DNA of 64,000 nucleotides from positions 806,001 through 870,000 of the forward strand of contig JAFREQ010000008.1 of assembly GCA_025331565.1 (NCBI GenBank). Direction: 5' to 3'. The DNA comes from Holacanthus passer (lineage: Eukaryota > Chordata > Actinopteri > Pomacanthidae). The stretch's first letter is position 1, and every line of letters starts with the position of its first letter. This document shows, piece by piece, positions 36,445 through 48,672 of the stretch. Position numbers and translations under genes: made by a program. A model generated the notes under the pieces. That model was not told the origin of the DNA and did no database searches. It worked only from the letters and a program-made list of their open reading frames with translations.

Positions 36445-37421
36445 TCACATGATCAGGGCAGACTCTGATAATGTTTGACATGAATTCTTTTTAGTTTGGG
36501 GTTTTAGCCATAACATCTTGACAATGTGTTTTCTGATCTCTGGTAATTTAAGTCCATAGACAAGAGGATTCAATACTGGAGGAATAACAAGAAATTCAAG
36601 TGACAGAATCACAGACACAAATGGATTTATCTTATCAAGATTTTGTCGGTTCAGAGCAGTGTCACTAAATGATGTGATGGAATAAATCATGAATGAAATA
36701 ACATGTGGAAGACAACTCTGTAATACTTTTCCTCTGACCTCTGATGACTTTTTCCAACAAGCAGCCACAATTCTCAGATACGTGTACAAGATAAAAGCAA
36801 AGGGAGGGAAGGCGATAGCTATGGCCCCCAACATAGCTACAACAGAGTTAATAGCATTAGGAACACATGATAATTTGACAATATTCCAGCTGGCACAATA
36901 AACCCTCTGTATACTGTTACCACATAGAGGAAGCCTGACAACCAGATTTATGCTTATTGTAAGGTAACAGGCTGGACAGACCCAAGCAAAAAAGACAATG
37001 CATAGACAGTTTTAGTCGTCATCTTTCTGTGATAGTGTAAAGGATGACAAACAGCAACATATCTGTCATATGCCATAATGCTCAGAATGGTCAGTTCATA
37101 CAAAGCATATGTGTAAATAATATAGATCTGAGTGAGACAAGCTGGACGTGAGATCAAATGAGTATCAGACAGAAGGTCCAGGAGGAATCTGGGGAAGAAA
37201 CCAGTCGAACCATACAGAGAGTTGGCAGATAGAAATGCAATGAAAATATACATGGGCTGGTGCAGTGTGCTCTCCCGTGATATTATCCAGATCATGGCGA
37301 GATTTGCAGACACAATAAAGCTGTAGAGCAGGAGGCAAAATACAAAGGCAAGATAACGGTAGTGTCCAATGTTCATGAACATGGTGAAGTTAAAGTAGAA
37401 AGACACAGTGCTGTTTTCCAT
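36445..37421 (-). pseudogene. Odorant receptor with one frameshift
   Basis: Near-copy of the 33.8-kb receptor. The N-terminal part is open from 37421 to about 36954 and the C-terminal part from the frameshift to 36445. The only lesion I found is one missing A in a homopolymer: 6 A at 36988-36993 against 7 A at 34390-34396 in the intact gene (just after TM4 starts). Read in the shifted frame, the rest through TM7 has no stop. Other odd residues in the N-terminal half include LHQPMY for the nearly invariant LHEPMY. It is either a very young pseudogene, a segregating null allele or an assembly error in a homopolymer. Confidence 0.85.
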
Positions 37422-38036
37422 CCTCTAAATCAAAGAGCCTCTGTTTCCAGAGGAAAAGTCTGGAAGGTTTTGTGTCTGTTCTTGTACAATCTCTTATCAC
37501 TGTTTAAAAAAAATCAGCAGTCTTAATAAACTGAATATGCAGCATCATTGAACATTTTATTTAAAAAAAAAAAAAAAAGAAAGAAATTAGACCTGTCAAC
37601 GTATAAATAATCTCTGTGTTGCACTTTGGCTTTGGTGAGATCAGTACACAGAAAAACTGTGGGTCCTGAGAGTGTTCAGCCTCTTTTATCTTGTCCAGCC
37701 TGGTAGATGTCATCACATTATTTCACCTCTGGAGAATCTAGAAACTTCCCCACCATGCATGATAAAGTTTTTGGCAAAACTTTTGTACTTTGCTACCCAC
37801 ACATCAAGGTAACATGTGCAAAATAGAGTAAATAGAGCCTGATAGAAATCATGATTGTGACTGTGCTGTGGGTTTCTGTTTTTCTTTAAGGACATTTACT
37901 GTGGTCTGTTAAGGCCTAAATGATTCATCCAGGTATTGTTTCAGTCTAGAAAGCATGTGGTTGTAAAAAGTGTGTAGTTTGTTATTTTATAAAGAACTGC
38001 AGCAAAGCTCAGCTTGGATTCATGTCATGAATTCCA
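36483..38036. repeat. Segmental duplication, copy 2
   Basis: Pairs with 33888-36205 (details there). An unrelated ~115-base stretch (37773-37887) replaces the repeat found in copy 1. Confidence 0.8.
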
Positions 38037-41000
38037 ACAAACAAAGGTTACACGATGGAGAAACTGTGTCAAAATGTCCATAGATCTCCACTGGTGAGAT
38101 CCATCTCTCCAGTTTTTCTCTTTGCTTGTTCTCTATTATCCAATCAGTCCTCCCAGAACTCCTTGCTCCTCACTACCAGTTTTCCAGATTGTCTCTTTGC
38201 AGACTTGCTTTCTTGCTTTCATTATTGTTTCCTAGTGTGTGATGTTTTTTGGAATCGGATTCTAGCTCTTTGCCATTATACCTTTTTAGTTGTTTTTAGA
38301 CTTTTGCACAGTTTTTGAACGGCTGTTTTTGTCTGGTCTCAAGCAAACTTTGGTGTTTTGGTATTTTTTTTCAGTGTTTTTGTGTGATCCTTGCATTGGA
38401 GATTTTTTTGTGCTGGCCATCACCATTATGCTGCAGAAGCAGTTGAGAAGTTTTTATATATTCTTTTCTTTTTTACTTTTTTTACCACCAAACCGCATTG
38501 TCCATTACAGACGATTGTAACAGATATACTGTAAATTTATGGATGTGGATGACATTATTGGTGATCATGCTGTATGTTGCAGACTCTGCTTTAAAGGTGC
38601 CCTTTTCTTTTAAACAAATTATATTTACATTCAGTGTTAATCATCAGATTCTCATTGTGTCGAATGCGTTTCCTTCCGTCAATAGCATTTGCAATGCCGA
38701 GATTTTCAGTATTTTAAAACCTGCATTGTTCACATCCATGTTTACTTGCTGGCAGTCTTCTTCCCTGCCTTGGTTGGTGCATTGCAGTGTATCTTGGCAT
38801 GTTACTGCCGCCTGTTGATCAGTGGAATGACGTGAAACCATTGGTGGGACTGTGTATCGTGTTGTGCATCCTTGTGCTAAACTCAACAGAAACCCACTCG
38901 TACACCTCACACACCTCCATAGTGCTACTAGATGTCGGAGATATTCATGTCTGGTTATGTTTGTAGTGTACTCATAAGACTTTTCTTTGTTTCAGTTGAT
39001 CATCTGCTGGCCTTCAGGGCAAGGACCAACACAAAAGTCCACTACTCCCACCATCTGGGGATGTCATGACCTAGTGAATTAACCATGGGATTAATTCATT
39101 CTTGGAAATCTAAGCTGCAAAGTCTCAGTCTATCTTCTGAAAATATCATAAAATTCACAAGTCGGCCAAATAATGCATCCACACTGTAGCTTTACTTCTG
39201 CAGATCTATGAATTAAATGGTTTCCCATTATGTATTTTGGGCTGTTTTTGCTCAACATTGTGAATTTCATACTTTTAATAATGGCCTAAGCAAAGACCTA
39301 AAGAACAAGCCATACTTTATTTGATTGATGCCGCACATTCAATTTTTCGTATTTAAAAACCTCATTTTAGTATAACTCAAAATCCTATGCTTCAAAACAC
39401 ATCAACAAAGAACACCAAAGAATTTGCTCTGAAAAATATTGAGAGATTAATCAAGAAAACCTTGTAAATTTCAGACCAATTGTATCACTGAAATGCTACT
39501 GCTGAGTCTCATATGACAGTGACGACTCTAGCTTAATGTTCAAAAACTACAGACTTCAAATAACTTACCATCATTAATGAACCTGACAAAGATTATTAAT
39601 TATTGAAACTGATACAGACGTCCAATATGAAATGAAGCCTGTGTAACATGTAAGTAAAACTGTACAGGAAAATTTTGTACCGTAACTTACAGTTTCATTC
39701 CCGCCGTTGTCTGCTTGGCGCAAATGGTCGCCATTTTGTATTGATTAGCCCACAATAGAGAGACAGACTGGACTGCTCACATGTGCCACCTGTTGGTTGT
39801 TGGTGTGCACTGCAGCTACTCATACAGCCACTCCTGGATAAATTATTTCTTCCCCTCACTGCATACTTTGTGGTAGTTTAGTATGTATTGATAAGTTAGG
39901 TGCAATCACATCTGCTAGGAACCTGGTCATGGGATGAAAATGCGTCACAACCTTTTTAGTAAGTAATTTATGACTGACTGGAAAGCATAGTCTGTACCCA
40001 ATATCATGCAACCCAATACATCTAAAATAAAGAAGCTTGTGATGTTAATTGTGTCTGAGAGGTGTTGAATCAGCTTCATGGATGTTTTGAGGCTGTAGTT
40101 TATGGTGTCTTTATTACACATACAGTTCTGCGGCACAGAATTGTTCATGAGTTTTGCAGTTGCAAATGTAGCCAGTCAGACCAACGAGGACTTATAATAC
40201 AAATAAAAATTCAACAGCTAAATATGCTGCACTGTATTAAAGTAATAGATCTTTAATTTGGTTTATTTCTGGTTTCGGTGTGTGATTAAGACTGAAGGTA
40301 TACAGGTTAGAGCCTGTTTGTGTGAATTAGTGCCCGGTGTGGTTCTCTGGGGTGGTGTTGGTTTATTAATTGCTCTCAGAGGAGACTGGTGCTAATGACC
40401 TGTTGACCACTTCTACCATAATTACTGCATATGTTTAGCAGACTGTCCCACGAGGCCACTGTTACATTGACCATTAGATCATTATTAGGTGGCTGGAGCC
40501 AGTCCTGTTCCCCGAGGCCTGTTGTTTTCCACTGAGGCCCATCAGGTGATGATACCCAGTACAGCAGCCTTTCATCAGCTATGGTGAAGTCTGGAGATTG
40601 GTGATTACATCACTTGTATTTCATCATTGTTATTGTAACTTGCTGTCCACTCATCCCTCTGAGGCATCAGGTACACAAACAAAAATAAAACCATATTATC
40701 AGTTTTAGGATGCACACAGTAGGAAAAGTTTAACAAAGAGTTTTTCAGAGATCAGTCCCCAGCGTGAACAGTCCTTACTTCACTTTCTACCAGAGACCGA
40801 TCTGATTTAATGTAACAAATATGAGATTATATTTGCAGTTACATTTTTCATCCCACTTCCCCTTTTTCCTTGTCAGACACAAATATATACAGTGGGTAGA
40901 CACAAAAGAAACCCTGTTCAATACCATGTGATCCAATGCAGGTATTGGTATTTTTGAGGCCACAATAGATGGTAGTGTTGTCTAGGATTGGATTTTGCAA

Positions 41001-42696
41001 AAGAAGTAACGTAACTAAACATTGTTAAAATTTGTAAAGCAAATTAGTGATATAATATCTTGTTGACGTCAGCTACAGCTAATGCTGATCAAGAAAATGA
41101 AAACACAGAACATCCACTGATCTACATGCGCAGAGGCCCCTTCTTCTATATTTAACATCATCAAAATACCATACTATATTCATACATCATTTTTCACACA
41201 CTTATTGTGTTAAAGAAACGGGGGGTCTGAATCTTATTCCAAACACCTGGGACAAACTATAAAAAACTTGCAGGCAGCATGCTGACATTTATAAAAAGGT
41301 AATGCAACTTTATCAAGTGCCATGAATGTAATGTTACTTTCAGTCAGCTGCCTTTTGTGTTGCTATTGTAATGAATGAGTTCCAGGATTAATATCAACAG
41401 TCAACCATTGAAATTGTCCTCTAGGTGTTCACAAAATAAATATGACTGTGTTATCTGCCGTTTTAGCTGATTCTCTCAAGCTAAACCCAGAAAATGAGCT
41501 GTTTGAGTGAACAAATGAGTGAATCAGCTTCTGAATGTTTCACTGCTCTGTTGTGGAAAACAAAGGTAGATGCATTAACAATAGATCAGCAGGGACAACA
41601 GAGAGACAGCAGCTCGGTTCAAACAGTCAGAGTTTGGAAATGACAGTTTAGGTCAGTTCAGTCTGTTGTTTTACTGCAGAGCAGATTGACATGGACACTC
41701 TGCGTGAGAACAAGTCAACACTGTCTTTTCCACTAACCATGCATTAGATGAGAACAATACCTATCAGCAAACTGTACACCAAAAAAAATGCATGACTTAA
41801 ATGAGACTAAAATGTCTTAAGTTTTGGTTTTCTACAGCCAGACTAAAACTAAGATTAATACACTTTTATTCACACTCAGCCACATATACTGTCTGCATCT
41901 CTGTTGGCAAGATCAATAATCTGACTGCAGCCCATTTTAGTTAAATCAATAAACACTTTCATCAAAAAACTAAGACCAAAAGTAAATCAAAATCAGGTGC
42001 CAGAATTAACACTTGATTAAATGATGACACATCTCAAGCCCATTTCATTTTGTCTGTTTATTAGAAATATATCAAACTGACATCTGTTAATCAGTCTTAA
42101 AAACCTCACACAACCCTGTCTCATTTACATTCTTACACACACAGTCACAGGCATTAATTCCCTTATAGCAGGTCAATAAATGTTCAAAGCAGATTGACTC
42201 AAAGGGTTTGACTTCATACTTATGTGAGCTCTACATGTTAGTAGAAAATTCTATCCTTGGTAACAACAGTAGTAGTAGCAACAGTATGAACACATTGTAT
42301 AGATAATTAAAGCAGCAGTCTGATTAGAGGACAATATAACATAAGCTGAGCCAGATTTGGATCATTTGGATGGAGTTTGAAAACTTGTCTGGGATTCTGA
42401 AATTAACACAAATCTTATTGTTCTGGCCCAGTTTAAACATATATTTCCTTTGAAATGCGTGTTGTTATTTCCCTGTTTTTAATAACCCCAAGTATTATAC
42501 TAGTACTAGATGTGCTAGTGTACATCAGGTTCTCACATACTGTAAGCTCCATGTATTGCTTTGTGCATTCAGTGTCTGAAACCTGCTTGTTTGAATCAAA
42601 ATGTACAGGATGGATGGTAGAAACTGCTCAGGTACTCTGTATAGCAGCCACAGATCCATCCATGTGTTTGACAGGACAGATCTTATATTTCACATA
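37422..42696. other. Long intergenic region within the receptor cluster
   Basis: No gene, relic or clear transposon end was recognised after 38036. A poly-A run lies near 37561-37579. The 40340-40640 part has balanced base composition, no recognisable repeat and several homeodomain-type TAAT cores (AATTGC, CTAATGACC, ATAATTACT, ATTATTAGG), so it is a candidate regulatory element; this is inference. Open frames in this interval have no family features. Confidence 0.4.
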
Positions 42697-43638
42697 TCAA
42701 GCTTTCAGTCTAAATCTCTGACCTGTCTTCATGAACAAAGTCACCACTTTAAATTGAATTTTAGTCAGGATCAGTCCGTATATAATCGGGTTCAGAACAG
42801 GAGGCATCATGAGAAACTGAATGGCCATGAAGTTCCTCACGCTCTGTGGCAGAGATTCTGATCCATACCTCGAGTACATAGTGTCAAAAAGCAAAGCAGC
42901 TGTGACATTAAGCAAACACAGTAAATGCGGCACACATGTCTGCATAAACTTCCTCCTGCCCACCTTTGACTTTAAAGCTGTCTTGACAAGCCACACATAA
43001 GAATACACAATGTAGAGAACATGGACACAGTAGAAGGAAATAACAATCAATCCGACGATGCTGTTTGTTGCTGTTGAACTACAAGCAAGTTTAACAATGG
43101 ACCAGTTCTCACAGTAGAGTTTCTGTATTTGAGAGCCACATAGTTTCAGTTTGGATGTCAGAGTTATAACTACAACCTGACAGAACGAAGGAACAAGCCA
43201 GGCCAGACTGATTAATGCAGCGATCCTTTGCACAGACATTACAGAGTGATACTCCAGGGGTCGACATATTGCCACATATCTGTCATAAGACATAAGAGCT
43301 AAAATAGAGAAATCAATTGTTGCATAGCTGTATATCACAAAGACTTGCAAAAAGCATCCTACATATGATATTACATGAATATCAGACAGAAGATCAAAAG
43401 CAAATTTAGGATAAAAAGCTGCAGTCCCATAAAGTCCATTGATGCACAGGTTGCACAAAAAAATGTACATAGGTTCATGTAAGTTTTGATCCAGCATTAT
43501 GGTTAAAATCAATGTCACATTTACCACCAAGATTAGACAATAACATAGTAAAGTGAGAGAGAAAAGTAGGACTCTGTGGTTGGCTGTTGCATTGAAGCCA
43601 GACAGTGTGAATACAAGTATAGTGGATGTATTATCCAT
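42697..43638 (-). CDS. Odorant receptor (intact, single exon)
   Basis: 313-aa seven-transmembrane receptor of the MDN subfamily: MDNTST start with a glycosylation site, LHEPMYIFLCNLCINGLYGT, MSYDRYVAICRPLEYH (DRY 119-121) and NPIIYGL in TM7. Closest relative is the gene at 45.3 kb (shared AAFYPKF and RPLEYHS). On the plus strand upstream, CTGGCAGTTCAAA at 43753-43765 is a two-mismatch relative of the CTGGGAATTCAAA motif near other members. Confidence 0.93.
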   Translation of the reverse strand: MDNTSTILVFTLSGFNATANHRVLLFSLTLLCYCLILVVNVTLILTIMLDQNLHEPMYIFLCNLCINGLYGTAAFYPKFAFDLLSDIHVISYVGCFLQVFVIYSYATIDFSILALMSYDRYVAICRPLEYHSVMSVQRIAALISLAWLVPSFCQVVVITLTSKLKLCGSQIQKLYCENWSIVKLACSSTATNSIVGLIVISFYCVHVLYIVYSYVWLVKTALKSKVGRRKFMQTCVPHLLCLLNVTAALLFDTMYSRYGSESLPQSVRNFMAIQFLMMPPVLNPIIYGLILTKIQFKVVTLFMKTGQRFRLKA

Positions 43639-45263
43639 CCTGTAGGCTGTCTGCAGTAAATGTGATGAGCGGACACTGGTTTCAGTGAGTTGAGAATTTA
43701 AGGCTGGATCTTAGAGGAGACTCCCTCTTCACTGTTACAGCTGTGCCATTGGCTGGCAGTTCAAAGGTGAAAAAAATAAAGTGTTTTCCCACAAGTATTC
43801 ATAAGCACTGGCTTGATACAAGAGTAAAATTACCATAATTTACTTTGACATATTGTCAGTTGTGTTTTAAATGGCAAAAACACTGATAACATTGAATTTC
43901 AGGGATATATTCCTATATTTTTTATTACTTCTATGAACATTTTGAATGATATTATGTTATATGATATTGCTTCTGATCACTTTTCTCATATGTCTTAGAG
44001 GAGATACTGTTGGGATTCATGTAGCTGAGGCCTCGAGGAATGTGAAGTCCTGTTGATTGTGACCAGATGTTCTGTGTTTTTATAACAAAGAGTTTCCTTA
44101 CTCAGGAAATGTGAGCAGCATCTTGTACATGTGGTCAGTGTATGCTGTGCGTGTGGACACTTCATGACTCCTCTCTGCTGGTACTATGGATGTTGACTTT
44201 GGGCAGAGAGACAGTTACGTTTCACTTGTTTGTTCTTGGTACTCATCAGTTGCGTTTTTGCGACAGTGTAGAGGATTGTGATGGTTATAACTAGCTAGAC
44301 TAGCTCCAGTCTTCAAATGTATTCCTCTGTGGCACAATAGACATCATTGTTGATAGGCTATTGCTTACACATAGTGTTTTGGGGACAGTGAGTGCGACCA
44401 AAGCTGCATCATAGCTAAAATGGCGCTTTTAAAAATGTATTTTATGGGCAGTCAGATAAAAACATTTAACAATTCCAATAATCGGAAAAATGCTAAATAT
44501 CAGATTTGATAATCAGTCAGGCTGATAAAAAATCTCACCCACTGTATGTTACTTACCCAGCATCAAAGTGAAACACAGAAAATGTTTAGTAGCTAAAGAA
44601 CCAGATGTTTTTCTGTGGAGTTTTTGAAAATCAACCCAAAGCTCAAAGGAGAGTGAATACTTAATAATTATGTTTGTCCGTTGGACACGAGAAACCGTTT
44701 CCATTCTCTCCATATGAACTTCATAAGGGAATAATGTGTTCACATTGTGCTGTTGTGTCGTGAAATTACCGCATGTGTGAAATGTTGTGTTACTTAAGGC
44801 AGCGTCGATTAGGGCTGAAGACTGCAAGTCTGAAAATGAATAAATTGGTTTACATATTAACATGTTCTGCTGTTGTCGCTGACAGTGTTAAAGTCAAGGC
44901 AACAGAAGACGAGCAGGGGAGATTAAAGCAGTGGAATATTAGCTGTTTCATTATTTTTTTATTCTTTCTATTTATTGTTTAAGGATTTCAAACACTTTTC
45001 TGCACAGAATGACAGCTATTAAAACTGTTGAAGTGAAAGTGAGCAAACATCAGAAACAGCTTTTAATAATCCACATCAACAGCAGCACAAAATACAGCCT
45101 CCATGAAGTTTAATCAACACCTCTCTGAAGAGTTCATGTCTGATACCAGGTTGCTCTTTCTGTATCAACCGAAGTCTGGAAGAAAGGTCAGGACACATGT
45201 CTGACCATCGCTTTATATAATGAGAACAGAATGACTGAAATCAAAACACAATCTCACAGTGTC
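43639..45263. other. Intergenic region between receptor genes
   Basis: Contains the promoter side of the 42.7-kb receptor. No other gene, relic or obvious repeat was recognised. Confidence 0.45.
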
Positions 45264-46205
45264 TCAACCTAATCCTTTAATCTGTTTGTTGTCTGTACAC
45301 AAGCTAAACAAACGGTTGCGAACTTGCGTCAGTTTAAGTCCGTAAATAATCGGGTTGAGAATCGGTGGGATCATGAGAAACTGAATGGCCATGAAGTTCT
45401 TTACGCTCTGCGACACAGAGCTGGATCCGTACCTGGCGTACATGAGGTCAAACAGCAGAGCGACTGAGACATTAAGCAAACATATTAAGTGTGGCACACA
45501 TGTCTGCATGAACTTCCTCCTCCCGTCTCTCGACTTTAAAGCCGATTTCACCAACTGCACATATGAAAACATAATGAAAAGGTCGTGCCCAAAATACACA
45601 AATATGACGATAAATCCGACGATATTATTTGTTGTTATTGAATTGCAGGACAGTTTAAGGATGGACCAGTTCTCACAATAAAGTTTTTCAATGTGGGAGC
45701 CACACAATTCCAGTTTCAAGGTCATTATCAGCACAATAGTCTGACAGATGAAAGGTACAAGCCTGGACAGACACACCAACAACACAACCCTGTGTTTAGT
45801 CATAATAGAGTGATACTCCAGTGGTCGGCATATGGCCAGATACCTGTCGTAGGCCATGAGGGCTAGAATAGAAAAATCAGTCGATGCATAGGAGTAAATG
45901 ACAAAGACCTGCAACAGGCAACCAGCATAAGATATAACATGAGTGTTAGACAATAGATCAAAAAGGAATTTGGGGTAAAAGGCTGCTGTCCCATAAAGAC
46001 TATTAATGCACAAATTACACAGAAAGATGTACATGGGTTCATGAAGCTTTTCCTCCAATACGATAGTAAATATAAGAGCACCGTTTACCAGCAAAATCAC
46101 ACTGTAACATAACAAGGTGAAAGAGAAAAGAGTGACTCTGTGCTTTGTCGTCGTGTCATTTAATCCTGATAAAGAAAATGTATTTACACTGGTTGCATTG
46201 ATCAT
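45264..46205 (-). CDS. Odorant receptor (intact, single exon)
   Basis: 313-aa seven-transmembrane receptor of the MDN subfamily starting MINATS (glycosylation site at Asn3). It has LHEPMYIFLCNLCINSLYGT, MAYDRYLAICRPLEYH (DRY 120-122), a canonical KFMQTCVPHL segment before TM6 and NPIIYGLKLTQVRNR in TM7. It is the last minus-strand receptor before the orientation switches. Confidence 0.93.
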   Translation of the reverse strand: MINATSVNTFSLSGLNDTTTKHRVTLFSFTLLCYSVILLVNGALIFTIVLEEKLHEPMYIFLCNLCINSLYGTAAFYPKFLFDLLSNTHVISYAGCLLQVFVIYSYASTDFSILALMAYDRYLAICRPLEYHSIMTKHRVVLLVCLSRLVPFICQTIVLIMTLKLELCGSHIEKLYCENWSILKLSCNSITTNNIVGFIVIFVYFGHDLFIMFSYVQLVKSALKSRDGRRKFMQTCVPHLICLLNVSVALLFDLMYARYGSSSVSQSVKNFMAIQFLMIPPILNPIIYGLKLTQVRNRLFSLCTDNKQIKGLG

Positions 46206-48672
46206 CGTTTACCTATTTGTCAAAAGATGTCACAGCAGAGTCTCATCCTGGATTGTGTTCTCCTCGGACGTACATATGAGAAGAGCAGTATTAAAAAGGT
46301 TGAACGCAATGATTAAAATAATTCACCACTGGTCTAACACACACTGAAAGTGCTTTTATTCTTTGTTGAGCGTTGTGGTTGTCCAATCAGAATTTACGAG
46401 AGCTCCAGAGTTTAATTACCCGCCCTAATTAAACAATGGGAATAATCTTTTTCTTGTCCATGTTTGGTCATATGTCGCAAGAGAGGATGAAATCAGTGAA
46501 CAGACACAGTGTGTAATTAGCAGAAAAGCATGCTGCATGGAGCCTCCTTTGCAATGTGCCCACAGCAAAAGAAATGTATTAATTGGACAGGTCAAAGGTC
46601 ATGATTGAGGCACAGAAAGGTTCATGATTGCAGAGGGTTTGCTAATGTGTGGTTATTTGTAAGACTAGTGCACAGTAGATGAGGCCGGGTCAGGCTGCAG
46701 GCTGTCGACTCCTTGCTGGGGCAAGTGTAGGATTTAAAGGCATCTTAAAGGTTAGTTACTGGAGAATGGCGTCACCTGTCAGTAGATTTATGAGCCTGAT
46801 ACCCACTGCAGGTCACACTGATCAGTCAAAACATCATTCAACATTAAAACTAGGCTTGCATTGGATGTTCAACACATTTCACTATGTGTATTGATCATTT
46901 GAGAGACAGGATCACACAGCCAAAGAAGTACTGGTAATCCTGCCAGGAGGAAGTAAGACATCAGAGACAGGCAGAGATATTGTGGATAGACAAAGTTCAC
47001 CAAAGCAGACCTTTACTCAAAATAATTTGCCTCTGCTGAATCCAATGATTTTGGTGATTGTATTCAATGAATTGTCTTTGGTCAGACATTTTGCTATTTG
47101 CTATTTTGCTGACGTGACAGAGCACAAATTGTAATTTAGCATTTTATTGTCATCAAACTTGATCCAGGATTTAGTTTAAGGGCTGTGGCTCAGCCGACTT
47201 TCAAACCTACAGCCTGCTGTAAACATGTGTTGTGCAAAGAATCAACTTTCACCCACCTTTTACTCTCTTTTACTCACAGTTAAAGGATTTCTGTCTTTTG
47301 GTGAACAAACCCCAGGGTCTTTTTAAACTGTGCGTATAGTGAAGGGTCCAAAGAAGGACAGTCTTTCTGTTTTTGGCCTGCCATTTTTATTCAAATATGA
47401 ATGGACTGGAAACTCTAAATGTACAGATCAGATATGCAAAGCTAAATAAAGCTAAATCATCAACCCAACAGAAAACAGGCATTCTGTTTTTCTGGGCCTC
47501 TGTCATCCATTGTCTAACATTAGTGGCCTGTTTCTCGAAGGGTGTTGCACTCAGAGACATGATGTGGGGTGTGTGGGGGGCAGAAAATGTGATGCTGAAC
47601 TAGTGTTTTGACAAAATTAAGGTTTCAGGGGATTGAAAATTTGTCTTCCTCCAAAGAAGGCAGGACCACTGGTGTAGAGGGAGTTTGCACACAGTTGCAT
47701 GTTTGTCCTGCATAGAGACCTCTGGTCCCAGAACATTAACAATAGACTGATGTCCTGGGGATACAGAGACAAACTGGACTAATGACCCTGAGGCTTAATC
47801 ATCCTGTTTACTCTGTGTCTCTGTGACATTGCATCACAATAGATGAGAGTTACATCAGCGAATCTTTATTATCTCTCTAATAACATGGTCATCTCATGTG
47901 AATGGACTGAACACATCAGGCTGTCTCACAGGAAATGTGCCGGTTGATGTCCTCAGTGTCTCAGGCCACTGTCAAACTTTCATGAAAGTGTTTGTGTGTC
48001 ACATAAACACTTTAGTGAAAGTACTTAATAAAGAAAATGCAACTTTATTGAGACTTTGAACACTGTTCTCCTTTTGCATCCTGGAGGCCTAGTAGTCCAA
48101 GACACAGACCAAATTTGAGTCTGTCATGTGTTTTACAAGACTTGAGAAAGATTCACATAAACCTTTTCAATGACTAACTTTAACATGGCGTGATATGTCG
48201 GCCTATTGTTATAATAAATTTGTCTTCAATCTCTTCAAGCAGCTTAGGGTGTATTTTGAGAGAGGCCACGTGACTTAAGAGAGCATATGCAAATAGACAA
48301 AACATAAGATTTTTAAGAAAACATCTTCATCAATTTGACAACACATGCAGCGACTTGTTGTTGCCACTGTTTGTGACTCATGAAGTTATTGAAGTTGGGT
48401 CTGTGTATCATCGGTTTGTCTTGATGTTGTGGGTTTCTGACTTCTGCTACTGCTACTACTCTGTGCATGCGCTGAAAGCCTGCACCTCACAGGGCCTTGC
48501 AAAGCCAAAAAGTGGAATTATGTCAGTCATTTTAATCATTTGTGTGGAGATTAATTGTTTAGATATTAACCTTTGCTATCCTACCACCAGTGTTAACAGA
48601 CGGCCCATCCTTGTATTCACTCCCTCCTTTAACCATAGTTTGCTTAACTACCATGATTAAGCTCCCATCGTA
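46206..48672. other. Intergenic region at the strand switch of the cluster
   Basis: The minus-strand receptors end and the plus-strand pair begins across this gap. No gene, relic or clear mobile element was recognised. Confidence 0.45.

Noticed and set aside
40500..40515. Olf/EBF site at TTCCCCGAGG
   Set aside because: It deviates from the palindromic TCCCNNGGGA core, so it is not reported as a site.
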